From Catellatospora citrea (GTDB lineage Bacteria; Actinomycetota; Actinomycetes; Mycobacteriales; Micromonosporaceae), in contig NZ_RAPR01000001.1 of the NCBI RefSeq assembly GCF_003610235.1, positions 5,766,001 through 5,830,000 of the forward strand: a DNA stretch of 64,000 nt, written 5' to 3'. A program made the position numbers and the translations under genes. How positions within the stretch are numbered: position 1 is the first letter of the stretch; every line of letters starts with the position of its first letter. The notes under the pieces are model-generated. The model saw only the letters and a list, made by a program, of their open reading frames with translations. It did no database searches and was not told the origin of the DNA. Below, in pieces: positions 15,316-22,287 of this stretch.

Positions 15316-16542
15316 GTGAATGTGGTGGTGCAGCAGCAGGTCGTGCGGGACGCGGGGGTGCGGATCGCGGATCGGGCCGAGGCCGAGGGGTATGTGGCCA
15401 AGGTGTGCTTCAAGACCGGGCCGCCTGGGCGGGTGGGCATCGAACTGGAGTGGACCACGCACCACCTGGACGATCCGGCACGGCCGGTCGATCCGGGTGC
15501 ACTCGGCTCGGCGCTGGGCGAGCACGCCCCGCGGAGCCTGGTGCCGGACAGCCCGCAGACCCCGCTGCCGCACGGCGGCCGGGTCACCCTCGAACCGGGC
15601 GGGCAGGTGGAGATCTCCACCGAGACCAGCGACTCCCTTGCCGGGCTGCTCGACGCCACCACGGCGGATCTTCGGCAGCTGACCGGCCTCCTCGAACACG
15701 CGGGCCTGGCACTGGACGGGCGGGGCTGCGACGCCCACCGCCGGCCGGGCCGGATTCTGGACACCCCGCGGTACGCGACCATGGAGCGCGTCTTCGACCG
15801 CTTCGGCCCGTACGGCAGGCAGTGGATGTGCGGGACGGCCAGCGTGCAGGTGTGCCTCGACGTGGGCCTGCCCGAGCGGGTCGCGCCGCGCTGGCGGGCG
15901 TTGCACGCGGTGGGCCCGGCGCTGGTCGCCGCGTTCGCCAACTCGTCCCGGCACGCCGGGGTGGACACCGGCTGGGCGTCGGCGCGGATGCGGGCCTGCC
16001 TGGCCGCCGATCCGATGCGCAACGGGCCGCCCGCCGACGACGCCGATCCGGTGGCCGCCTGGGCACGGCGGGTGCTGGACACACCCTTGCTGTGCGTACG
16101 CCGCGACGTCTCGTGGGAGGCGCCGCCCGGCGTCACGTTCGCGGACTGGATCGGCGGCGCGATCCCCCCGGGGCCGACCTATGCGGACCTCGACTACCAC
16201 CTCAGCACGCTGTTCCCGCCGGTGCGGGCGCGCGGCTACTTCGAGGTGCGCTACCTGGACATGCAGTCCGGGATGGACTGGGTGGCCCCGGTGGCGGTGC
16301 TGGTCGCGCTGTTCGCCCGGGAGGAGACCGTCGACGCGGCGGCGGCGCTGGCCGCCCCCGCGGCGGGGCGCTGGGTGCAGGCGGCCCGGCACGGCCTGGC
16401 CGACCCGGCGATCGCCGCGGTGACCCCGCCCCTGCTCGACCTGGCCTGCGCCGCACTGGACCACACCGACCTGCCGCCCGCGACCGCCGAGGCGGTGCGG
16501 GACGTGGTGGGGCGGCGACTGCGGGAGGGAGGCGTCAGATGA
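15316..16542 (+). CDS. egtA: EgtA, glutamate-cysteine ligase of ergothioneine synthesis
   Basis: 408 residues from a GTG. GIELEWTTHHLDDPARPV is the ATP/glutamate-binding start of the GCS2-like fold; VTLEPGGQVEISTE and the later YFEVRYLDMQSGMDWVAPVA complete the active site. EgtA makes gamma-glutamyl-cysteine, the sulfur donor for EgtB. First gene of an egtA-B-C-D operon; its stop overlaps the egtB ATG by ATGA. Identity is firm from the order of neighbours. Confidence 0.95.
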   Translation: MNVVVQQQVVRDAGVRIADRAEAEGYVAKVCFKTGPPGRVGIELEWTTHHLDDPARPVDPGALGSALGEHAPRSLVPDSPQTPLPHGGRVTLEPGGQVEISTETSDSLAGLLDATTADLRQLTGLLEHAGLALDGRGCDAHRRPGRILDTPRYATMERVFDRFGPYGRQWMCGTASVQVCLDVGLPERVAPRWRALHAVGPALVAAFANSSRHAGVDTGWASARMRACLAADPMRNGPPADDADPVAAWARRVLDTPLLCVRRDVSWEAPPGVTFADWIGGAIPPGPTYADLDYHLSTLFPPVRARGYFEVRYLDMQSGMDWVAPVAVLVALFAREETVDAAAALAAPAAGRWVQAARHGLADPAIAAVTPPLLDLACAALDHTDLPPATAEAVRDVVGRRLREGGVR

Positions 16543-17900
16543 GCGTGCGATCCGCGCACCCGGTCCGCGCCGCCGATGAGCGGAACGAGGTGAAGCTGAT
16601 GAGCACCGGACTGCGGGAGCGGGCCGCCGCCGAACTGGCCCGGACCCGGCAGCGCAGCATCGGGCTGACCGACGCGGTGGACGACGACGACCTGGTCCGG
16701 CAGCACTCCCGGCTGATGTCGCCGCTGGTCTGGGACCTGGCGCACGTCGGCAACCAGGAGGAGCTGTGGCTGGTGCGCGACGTGGGCGGCCGTGAGCCGG
16801 TCCGCGCCGACATCGACCAGCTCTACGACGCGTTCAAACACCCGCGCGGGGAGCGCCCGCAGCTGCCGCTGCTGGGGCCCGCCGAGGCGCGGGCGTACGT
16901 GCGCACCGTGCGCGAGAAGGTGCTCGACCTGCTGGACACGGTGCAGCTGGAGGGCCGCCCCCTGGTGGAGCAGGGCTTCGCGTTCGGCATGATCATCCAG
17001 CACGAGCAGCAGCACGACGAGACCATGCTGGCCACCCATCAGCTGCGCGCCGGTGACCCGGTGCTGGTCGCCGCGCCGCCCCCGCCGTCGCAGGCGATCG
17101 TGGCGGGCGAGGCGCTGATCCCCGGCGGCCCGTTCGAGATGGGCACCTCGTTGGAGCCGTGGGCGCTGGACAACGAGCGGCCCGCGCACCAGGTCGACGT
17201 GCCGCCGTTCTTCCTCGACCGCGCGCCGGTCACCAATGCGATGTACCAGGCGTTCATCGACGCGGGCGGGTACGACGACCCGCGCTGGTGGAGCCCGCGG
17301 GGCTGGGCGCACCGGCAGGAGGCCGGGCTGACCGGCCCGGGGCACTGGCACGGCGACGGCACGTACACCCGGTTCGGGCGGCGGGAGCCGATCGTCGGCG
17401 ACGAGCCCGTGGTGCACGTGAGCTGGCACGAGGCGTCCGCGTACGCGGCCTGGGCCGGGCGGCGGCTGCCCACCGAGGCCGAGTGGGAGAAGGCGGCCCG
17501 CTTCGACCCGGCGACCGGGCGCTCGCGCCGTTACCCGTGGGGCGACGAGGATCCGACGCCCGAGCACGCCAACCTGGGCCAGCGGCACCTGTCCCCGGCG
17601 CCGGTCGGCGCGTACCCGGCGGGCGCCTCACCCGCGGGCGTGCACCAGCTGATCGGCGACGTGTGGGAGTGGACCAGCTCACCGCTGTACGGATACCCGG
17701 GCTTCCGGGCGTTCCCGTACCGGGAGTACTCCGAGGTCTTCTTCGGCGACGACTACCGCGTGCTGCGGGGCGGCTCGTTCGGCACCGACGCGGCGGCCGT
17801 CCGGGGCACGTTCCGCAACTGGGACTACCCGATCCGCCGGCAGATCTTCAGCGGCTTCCGCTGCGCCCGCGATCCGCGCCCGGGGGAGCTGGCCGACTGA
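16539..17900 (+). CDS. egtB: EgtB, hercynine oxygenase (sulfoxide synthase)
   Basis: 453 residues. A DinB-like N-terminal domain holds the iron ligands His69 (WDLAHVGNQEE) and His155/His159 (HEQQHDE); the C-terminal FGE-sulfatase domain runs from GGPFEMGT to FSGFRCARD. It couples gamma-glutamyl-cysteine and hercynine with O2 to the sulfoxide. The ATG at 16539 overlaps the egtA stop and has GGAGG 6 nt upstream. The family core begins only at the ATG at 16599; the 20 residues between (with DERNEV) resemble the mini-ORF unit at 22142-22283 and look like an inserted repeat read in frame. Confidence 0.95.
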   Translation: MSVRSAHPVRAADERNEVKLMSTGLRERAAAELARTRQRSIGLTDAVDDDDLVRQHSRLMSPLVWDLAHVGNQEELWLVRDVGGREPVRADIDQLYDAFKHPRGERPQLPLLGPAEARAYVRTVREKVLDLLDTVQLEGRPLVEQGFAFGMIIQHEQQHDETMLATHQLRAGDPVLVAAPPPPSQAIVAGEALIPGGPFEMGTSLEPWALDNERPAHQVDVPPFFLDRAPVTNAMYQAFIDAGGYDDPRWWSPRGWAHRQEAGLTGPGHWHGDGTYTRFGRREPIVGDEPVVHVSWHEASAYAAWAGRRLPTEAEWEKAARFDPATGRSRRYPWGDEDPTPEHANLGQRHLSPAPVGAYPAGASPAGVHQLIGDVWEWTSSPLYGYPGFRAFPYREYSEVFFGDDYRVLRGGSFGTDAAAVRGTFRNWDYPIRRQIFSGFRCARDPRPGELAD

Positions 17901-18634
17901 TGTGCCGCCACCTGGTCTACCTCGGTCCGCCGGTGCCGCTGGCGGCCCTGCTGGTGGAGCCGCCGTACGGGCTGCAGCACCAGTCCTGGGCCCCCCGCGA
18001 CATGCGCGGCGGCGGGACGATCAACGTGGACGGTTTCGGGGCGGGCTGGTACACCCCGGCCGGTCCGGTGCGCTACCGCCGGGCGGTGCCGATCTGGACG
18101 GACCGCAACTTCGCCGCGCTGGCCCGGGTCACGGTCACCGGGTCGCTGCTGGCGGCGGTGCGCTCGGCGACGCCGGGCCTGACGGTGACCGACGACGCGT
18201 GTGCCCCGTTCAGCGGGGACGGCTGGTTCTTCAGCCACAACGGGTTCGTCGCGGGCTGGCCGGACACGGTCGCGAAGCTGGCCGAGCGGCTGCCGGTGAC
18301 GGATCTGCTGACCATGGACGCGCCCACGGACGCGGCGTTCGTGTGGACGTTGGTGCGCAACCGGCTGCGCGCCGGTTACGGCCCGGCCGAGGCGCTGCAC
18401 GCGACGGTGGCGGAGGTGAGCGCCACCGCGCACGGCTCCCGGCTGAACCTGCTGCTCACCGATGGCGACAAGGCGTACGCGACGACCTTCGGGCACGCCC
18501 TTGCGGTCCACCACTCGCCCGGGCGGGTGGTGGTCGCCTCCGAGCCCTTCGACGACGACCCCGGCTGGGTGCAGGTGCCCGACCGCCGACTGGTGGTGGC
18601 GCACCCGGCCACGTACACCGTGGAGGAACTGTGA
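17900..18634 (+). CDS. egtC: EgtC, gamma-glutamyl hercynylcysteine sulfoxide hydrolase
   Basis: 244 residues, class II glutamine amidotransferase fold. After removal of Met the nucleophile Cys2 (MCRHLVYLG) is exposed; HQSWAPRDM, FGAGWYT and WFFSHNGFV are the conserved substrate loops. It cuts off the glutamate from the EgtB product. The start overlaps the egtB stop (TGATG) and the stop overlaps the egtD GTG (GTGA), so translation is coupled throughout. Confidence 0.95.
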   Translation: MCRHLVYLGPPVPLAALLVEPPYGLQHQSWAPRDMRGGGTINVDGFGAGWYTPAGPVRYRRAVPIWTDRNFAALARVTVTGSLLAAVRSATPGLTVTDDACAPFSGDGWFFSHNGFVAGWPDTVAKLAERLPVTDLLTMDAPTDAAFVWTLVRNRLRAGYGPAEALHATVAEVSATAHGSRLNLLLTDGDKAYATTFGHALAVHHSPGRVVVASEPFDDDPGWVQVPDRRLVVAHPATYTVEEL

Positions 18635-19596
18635 AACTCGACGTCTACCTCACACCCGACGACCTGAGTGAGCAGCTGCGCGAGGACGCCCGCGAGGGCC
18701 TGACCGCCTCTCCGAAGTGGCTGCCGCCGAAGTGGTTCTACGACGCGTACGGCAGCGACCTGTTCGAACGCATCACGCAGCTGCCCGAGTACTACCCGAC
18801 CCGGGCCGAACGCGCCGTGCTGGCCGAGCACGCCGCCGACATCGCCCAGGAGACCGGTGTGAAGACACTGGTGGAGCTGGGTTCCGGGTCGTCGGACAAG
18901 ACCCGGCTGCTGCTCGACGCCATGCACGACACCGGCACGCTGGCCCAGTTCGTGCCGCTGGACGTGTCGGAGACGGCGCTGCGTTCGGCCGCCAAGGCGA
19001 TCGACGGCGACTACCCCGACCTGGAGGTGCACGGCATCGTCGGCGACTTCAGCCACGACCTGCACCGCATCCCGGAGGGCGGGCGCCGGATGGTGGTGTT
19101 CCTGGGCGGCACGATCGGCAACCTGCCGCCGGTGGAGCGGGCCGCGTTCCTGGAGGAACTGCGCGACGTGCTGCACGAGGGCGAGTGGCTGCTGCTCGGC
19201 ACGGACCTGGTCAAGGACCCGCAGACGCTGGTCGCGGCGTACGACGACGCGGCGGGGGTGACCGCCGAGTTCAACCTGAACGTGCTGCGGGTGCTCAACC
19301 GCAACCTGGGCGCCGACTTCGACCTGACCGCGTTCGAGCACGTGGCGCTGTGGGACCCGAAGCACAGCTGGATCGAGATGCGGCTGCGGGCGACCCGGGA
19401 CATGCGGGTGGAGGTGCCCGCGCTCGACCTGGACGTGGACTTCAAGGCCGGCGAGGAGCTGCGCACCGAGGTGTCGGCGAAGTTCGACCGGGTGCGGGTG
19501 GAGGCCGAGCTGGCCCGGGCCGGGTTCAAGGCGGCGCGCTGGTGGACCGACCCGCAGGGCCGCTTCGCGGTGACGCTGGCGCGGGCGGTGGAGTAG
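18631..19596 (+). CDS. egtD: EgtD, histidine N-alpha-trimethyltransferase
   Basis: 321 residues. PPKWFYDAYGSDLFERIT and LPEYYPTRAE open the family; VELGSGSSDKTRLLLDA (81-97) is the SAM loop, VVFLGGTIGNL the next, and FEHVALWDPKHSWIEMRL the histidine-binding part. It makes hercynine from histidine and three SAM. GTG start with GGAGG and an overlap with egtC. No egtE (lyase) follows: the next gene is a histidine kinase, so that step is encoded elsewhere or done by another PLP enzyme. Confidence 0.96.
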   Translation: MKLDVYLTPDDLSEQLREDAREGLTASPKWLPPKWFYDAYGSDLFERITQLPEYYPTRAERAVLAEHAADIAQETGVKTLVELGSGSSDKTRLLLDAMHDTGTLAQFVPLDVSETALRSAAKAIDGDYPDLEVHGIVGDFSHDLHRIPEGGRRMVVFLGGTIGNLPPVERAAFLEELRDVLHEGEWLLLGTDLVKDPQTLVAAYDDAAGVTAEFNLNVLRVLNRNLGADFDLTAFEHVALWDPKHSWIEMRLRATRDMRVEVPALDLDVDFKAGEELRTEVSAKFDRVRVEAELARAGFKAARWWTDPQGRFAVTLARAVE

Positions 19597-19633
19597 CCGG
19601 GTTCGGCCCCTCCGTCGTGCCGTTGGTGGTGAG

Positions 19634-20884
19634 ATGTCGGGTATGGGGGATCTGCGGCCGCGCATGCCGGGCGACGCCGCCGACAAGCCCCGCCTGACCT
19701 GGTTCGACTTCGTCATCACCGCCGTCGCGCTGATCGTCGGCCAGATCGACGAGCTGGTCGCCGCCGGCTCGCCGGGGCTGCTCGGCCACTCGGTGACCGC
19801 CGAGGTGCTGACCCTCGCCGCAGGCCTGTCCCTGCTCGCCCGGCGGCGCTGGCCGCTGCTCGTCACCCTGTTCGTGGCGGCCTGCCACCTGCTGGCGTTC
19901 ACCCCGTTCGTGTTCGCGGTGATGATGTACACGATGGGCGTCATCACCCGGCAGTGGTGGCAGCTGGGCGTGCTGTCCGTGTTCGGGGTGGGCGTGCAGG
20001 CGCTGTCGGCGGCGGAAGGGCTGGCCCCCGATGTGCGCGCGTGGGCGTACACCCTGTCCTTCGCCCTGGGGCCGCTGCTGCTGGGGTATGCCGCCGGAAT
20101 CCGCCAGGACCTGGTGGTCAGCCTGCGGGCGCGGGCCGGGGACCTGGAGCGGGAACGGGACATGATGGCGCAGACCGCGCGCCGGGCAGAGCGCGCGCGG
20201 ATCGCCCGCGAGATGCACGACGTGGTGGCGCACCGGGTCAGCAACATGGTCGTCACGGCCACCGCGCTGCAGAGCGTCCCGGAGGCGCAGGCGCCCACGG
20301 TGCGCCCGGAGGTGGACCGCATCCGCGACGAGGGCCGCGAGGCGCTGACCGAGCTGCGCGGCCTGCTCGGCCTGCTGAACGCCCGTGGTGCGCCCGGTGA
20401 CAAGGCCCCGCTCGCCCCGCAGCCGGCCGCGCGTGACCTGCCCGCTCTCGTGGAGCGCATGCGCGGGGTGGGTCGGATGCAGGTCGAGCTGGACGTCACC
20501 GGCTTCCCCGAGCTGCTGGCCGACCGGACCCAGCGGGCGGTGTACCGGCTGGTGCAGGAGTCGCTGACCAACGCCGTCAAGCACGCGCCGGGCGCGCCGG
20601 TGCGGGTCGGGGTGCGCTGTGCCGCCGACGGGGTGCACGTCACGGTGGAGAACGACGGGCCGCCCGGCGGGCGGGGGGCGGGTCTGCCCAGCTCCGGCCA
20701 CGGCCTGATCGGGCTGAGCGAGCGGGTCGACCTGCTCGGCGGCGAGTTCGCCGCGTCGCCGCTGCCCGGTGGCGGGTTCCGGGTGACCGCGGTCATCCCG
20801 CCCGCCGGGCAGCCCAAGGCTGTCCCGCCGGGCGGCGGTGTCGCGGCGCAGCCGCAGGTCAGCGCGGGGGAGGGCAACTCATGA
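19634..20884 (+). CDS. NarL-type sensor histidine kinase
   Basis: 416 residues. Four to five membrane helices (about 23-160) with little outside the membrane, then a HisKA_3 dimerisation domain with the phospho-accepting His195 (ARIAREMHDVVAH) and an HATPase domain with ESLTNAVKHA and GHGLIGLSER. Such DesK-like kinases sense membrane or cell-envelope state; the signal here is unknown. It is coupled by ATGA to the response regulator that follows. The gene starts 38 bp after egtD but has a different role. Confidence 0.93.
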   Translation: MSGMGDLRPRMPGDAADKPRLTWFDFVITAVALIVGQIDELVAAGSPGLLGHSVTAEVLTLAAGLSLLARRRWPLLVTLFVAACHLLAFTPFVFAVMMYTMGVITRQWWQLGVLSVFGVGVQALSAAEGLAPDVRAWAYTLSFALGPLLLGYAAGIRQDLVVSLRARAGDLERERDMMAQTARRAERARIAREMHDVVAHRVSNMVVTATALQSVPEAQAPTVRPEVDRIRDEGREALTELRGLLGLLNARGAPGDKAPLAPQPAARDLPALVERMRGVGRMQVELDVTGFPELLADRTQRAVYRLVQESLTNAVKHAPGAPVRVGVRCAADGVHVTVENDGPPGGRGAGLPSSGHGLIGLSERVDLLGGEFAASPLPGGGFRVTAVIPPAGQPKAVPPGGGVAAQPQVSAGEGNS

Positions 20885-21534
20885 TCAAGATAATGATCGT
20901 GGACGACAACGACATCATCCGGCGCGGCCTGCGCACCATCATCGACGCGGCGGACGACCTGCGGGTGGTGGCCGACGCGGGCGACGGGCGCAGCGCGATC
21001 GAGGCGGCCCGGCGGGCCAGGCCGGACATCGCGCTGGTGGACATCCGCATGCCGGGCATGGACGGGCTGACCGCCACCCGCCAGCTGCTGGAGCTGGACA
21101 CCCCGCCCCACGTGATCATCCTGACCACGTTCAACACCGACGAGTACGTCGACGAGGCGATCCGCTCGGGGGCGGCGGGCTTCCTGCTGAAGGACTCGCC
21201 GCCCGAGGAGCTGCTGCGGGCGCTGCGGGCCGTGCACGAGGGCCACGCGATGCTAGACCCGGCGGTCACCCGGCAGGTCATCGACGCCATCGCCGACCAG
21301 GCGCCGCGGCTCAGCCCGCAGGAGAAGGCACAGCTGGAGTCGCTGACCGCGCGGGAGGTCGACGTGCTGCGGCTGATCGGCCGGGGACTGTCCAACGCCG
21401 ACATCGGCGCGGAGCTGTTCATGACCGAGGGCACGGTGAAGGGTTACGTCAGCGCGATCCTCACCAAACTGGCCGCGGAGAACCGGGTCCAGGCCGCCCG
21501 GGTGGCCTACCGGGCGGGCCTGGACAGCGGGTGA
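20881..21534 (+). CDS. NarL/LuxR-type response regulator
   Basis: 217 residues. The receiver domain has the acidic pair VDDND, phospho-acceptor Asp54 (LVDIRMPGMDG), the switch Thr in ILTTF and Lys in LLKDS. The LuxR HTH is TAREVDVLRLIGRGLSNADI followed by EGTVKGYVSAILTKL. It is the partner of the preceding kinase. A hairpin at 21589-21604 follows. Confidence 0.94.
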   Translation: MIKIMIVDDNDIIRRGLRTIIDAADDLRVVADAGDGRSAIEAARRARPDIALVDIRMPGMDGLTATRQLLELDTPPHVIILTTFNTDEYVDEAIRSGAAGFLLKDSPPEELLRALRAVHEGHAMLDPAVTRQVIDAIADQAPRLSPQEKAQLESLTAREVDVLRLIGRGLSNADIGAELFMTEGTVKGYVSAILTKLAAENRVQAARVAYRAGLDSG

Positions 21535-21588
21535 GACGGGAGCGCCCCCGCCGGGAAGGGGGACGCCGAGGCGCTGCCTGTTCATGGG

Positions 21589-21604
21589 GGTGACCGGGGT
21601 CACC
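21589..21604 (+). terminator. Hairpin after the two-component operon
   Basis: GGTGAC (21589-21594), CGGG loop, GTCACC (21599-21604), followed by an AT-rich CGCGAATATTTCATC. A short stem but a tetraloop, 55 bp after the response regulator stop and just before the MarR promoter. Confidence 0.4.
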
Positions 21605-21623
21605 GCGAATATTTCATCAGGCG

Positions 21624-21684
21624 TTGACTTGGTGCCGAGGCGGCGCGTTAAGCTTGCGTTAACGCATTAGTTGCGAAGTCGCAA
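21624..21684 (+). promoter_or_regulatory. MarR-gene promoter with two palindromic operators
   Basis: TTGACT (21624-21629), about 19 bp, TAAGCT (21649-21654) make a promoter. It is overlaid by GCGTTAACGC (21656-21665, perfect palindrome, with a half-copy GCGTTAA at 21645-21651) and TTGCGA-AG-TCGCAA (21671-21684). MarR proteins bind such short palindromes at their own promoters, so repression by the MarR gene just downstream is likely. AAGGGAGG precedes the GTG start. Confidence 0.55.
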
Positions 21685-21699
21685 GCAAAGGGAGGTGCC

Positions 21700-22176
21700 G
21701 TGGAGCCGCAGCACGACCAGCTCGCCGAGGACATCGGGCTGTTCCGGCGCGCGCTCATCCCGGACTTCCTGCTCGGCCTGCTCCGCAGGATGGGCGACGA
21801 GGAGCCCAACCTGCTGCAGATGGCCAGCCTCTACGCCCTGGACGCCGGACCGCACCCCATGGTCCGAGACCTCGCCGAGCAGGTCGGCCGATCGATGTCG
21901 GTGACCAGCAGGCTGATCGACCAGATGGTGCGGCGCGGCTGGGTCGAGCGCGCGGAGGACCCGGTCGACCGGCGGGCCAAGCGGCTGCGCATCACCCCGG
22001 CCGGGCGCGACTACCTGCGCGCGTTCGAACGCGTACGGGCGCAGGCGCAACGGCAGCTGATGACGTACCTGACCGACGACGAGCAGCGCCAGGTGAGCGA
22101 GGCCATGGCGCTGCTCGGCAAGGCTTCCAGGAGACATCTCGATGAGCGAGCACAGGGAGCAGATCATGTGGCCTGA
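21700..22176 (+). CDS. MarR-family transcription regulator
   Basis: 158 residues. The winged HTH runs from PMVRDLAEQVGRSMSVTSRL, IDQMVRRGWVERAEDPVDRR (wing) to KRLRITPAGRDYLRAFERV. GTG start with GGGAGG. It is upstream of, and on the same strand as, the rph-like gene and probably controls it. Odd: its last 12 codons (DERAQGADHVA) lie in the first of two tandem 71-nt units that carry mini-ORFs in another frame. Confidence 0.92.
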   Translation: MEPQHDQLAEDIGLFRRALIPDFLLGLLRRMGDEEPNLLQMASLYALDAGPHPMVRDLAEQVGRSMSVTSRLIDQMVRRGWVERAEDPVDRRAKRLRITPAGRDYLRAFERVRAQAQRQLMTYLTDDEQRQVSEAMALLGKASRRHLDERAQGADHVA

Positions 22177-22216
22177 GACCCGGGCCGGAGCCGAGCGGAA
22201 CGAGGTGCGGGCATGA
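22142..22216 (+). CDS. Mini-ORF 1 of a coupled leader chain
   Basis: 24 codons, MSEHREQIMWPETRAGAERN then EVRA, overlapping the end of the MarR gene in another frame. Its TGA overlaps the next ATG as ATGA. Whether it is translated is not shown by sequence, but the frame is intact and the spacing to the next unit is exactly coupled. No similar protein is known to me. Confidence 0.35.
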   Translation: MSEHREQIMWPETRAGAERNEVRA

Positions 22217-22283
22217 GCGAGCGCAGCGAGCGAATCATCATGACGATGACTCGTGCCGGAGCCGAGTGCGGCGAGGCGACGGT
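22142..22283 (+). repeat. Tandem pair of 71-nt units
   Basis: Unit 1 starts ATGAGCGAGCACAGGGAGCA at 22142, unit 2 starts ATGAGCGAGCGCAGCGAGCG at 22213, and the rph-like gene starts ATGAGC at 22284: exact 71-nt steps. Shared blocks are ATGAGCGAGC, GATCATG/AATCATC and GCCGGAGCCGAG; identity overall is about 65-70% by eye. A related block (GAGCGGAACGAGGTG) is seen at 16573-16605 before egtB. The units are both repeats and open reading frames. Confidence 0.75.
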
Positions 22284-22287
22284 ATGA
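22213..22287 (+). CDS. Mini-ORF 2 of a coupled leader chain
   Basis: 24 codons, MSERSERIIMTMTRAGAECG then EATV, with its TGA overlapping the ATG of the rph-like gene at 22284 as ATGA. GAGGTG lies 5-10 nt upstream of its ATG and GCGAGGCGACGGT lies before the next, weak ribosome sites that make coupling plausible. The alternative is that the units are only a repeated ribosome-loading sequence. Confidence 0.4.
   Translation: MSERSERIIMTMTRAGAECGEATV

Noticed and set aside
22142..22283. CRISPR array
   Set aside because: Only two units of 71 nt with open frames and no short-repeat/unique-spacer pattern; no cas genes. No CRISPR is seen elsewhere in the window.
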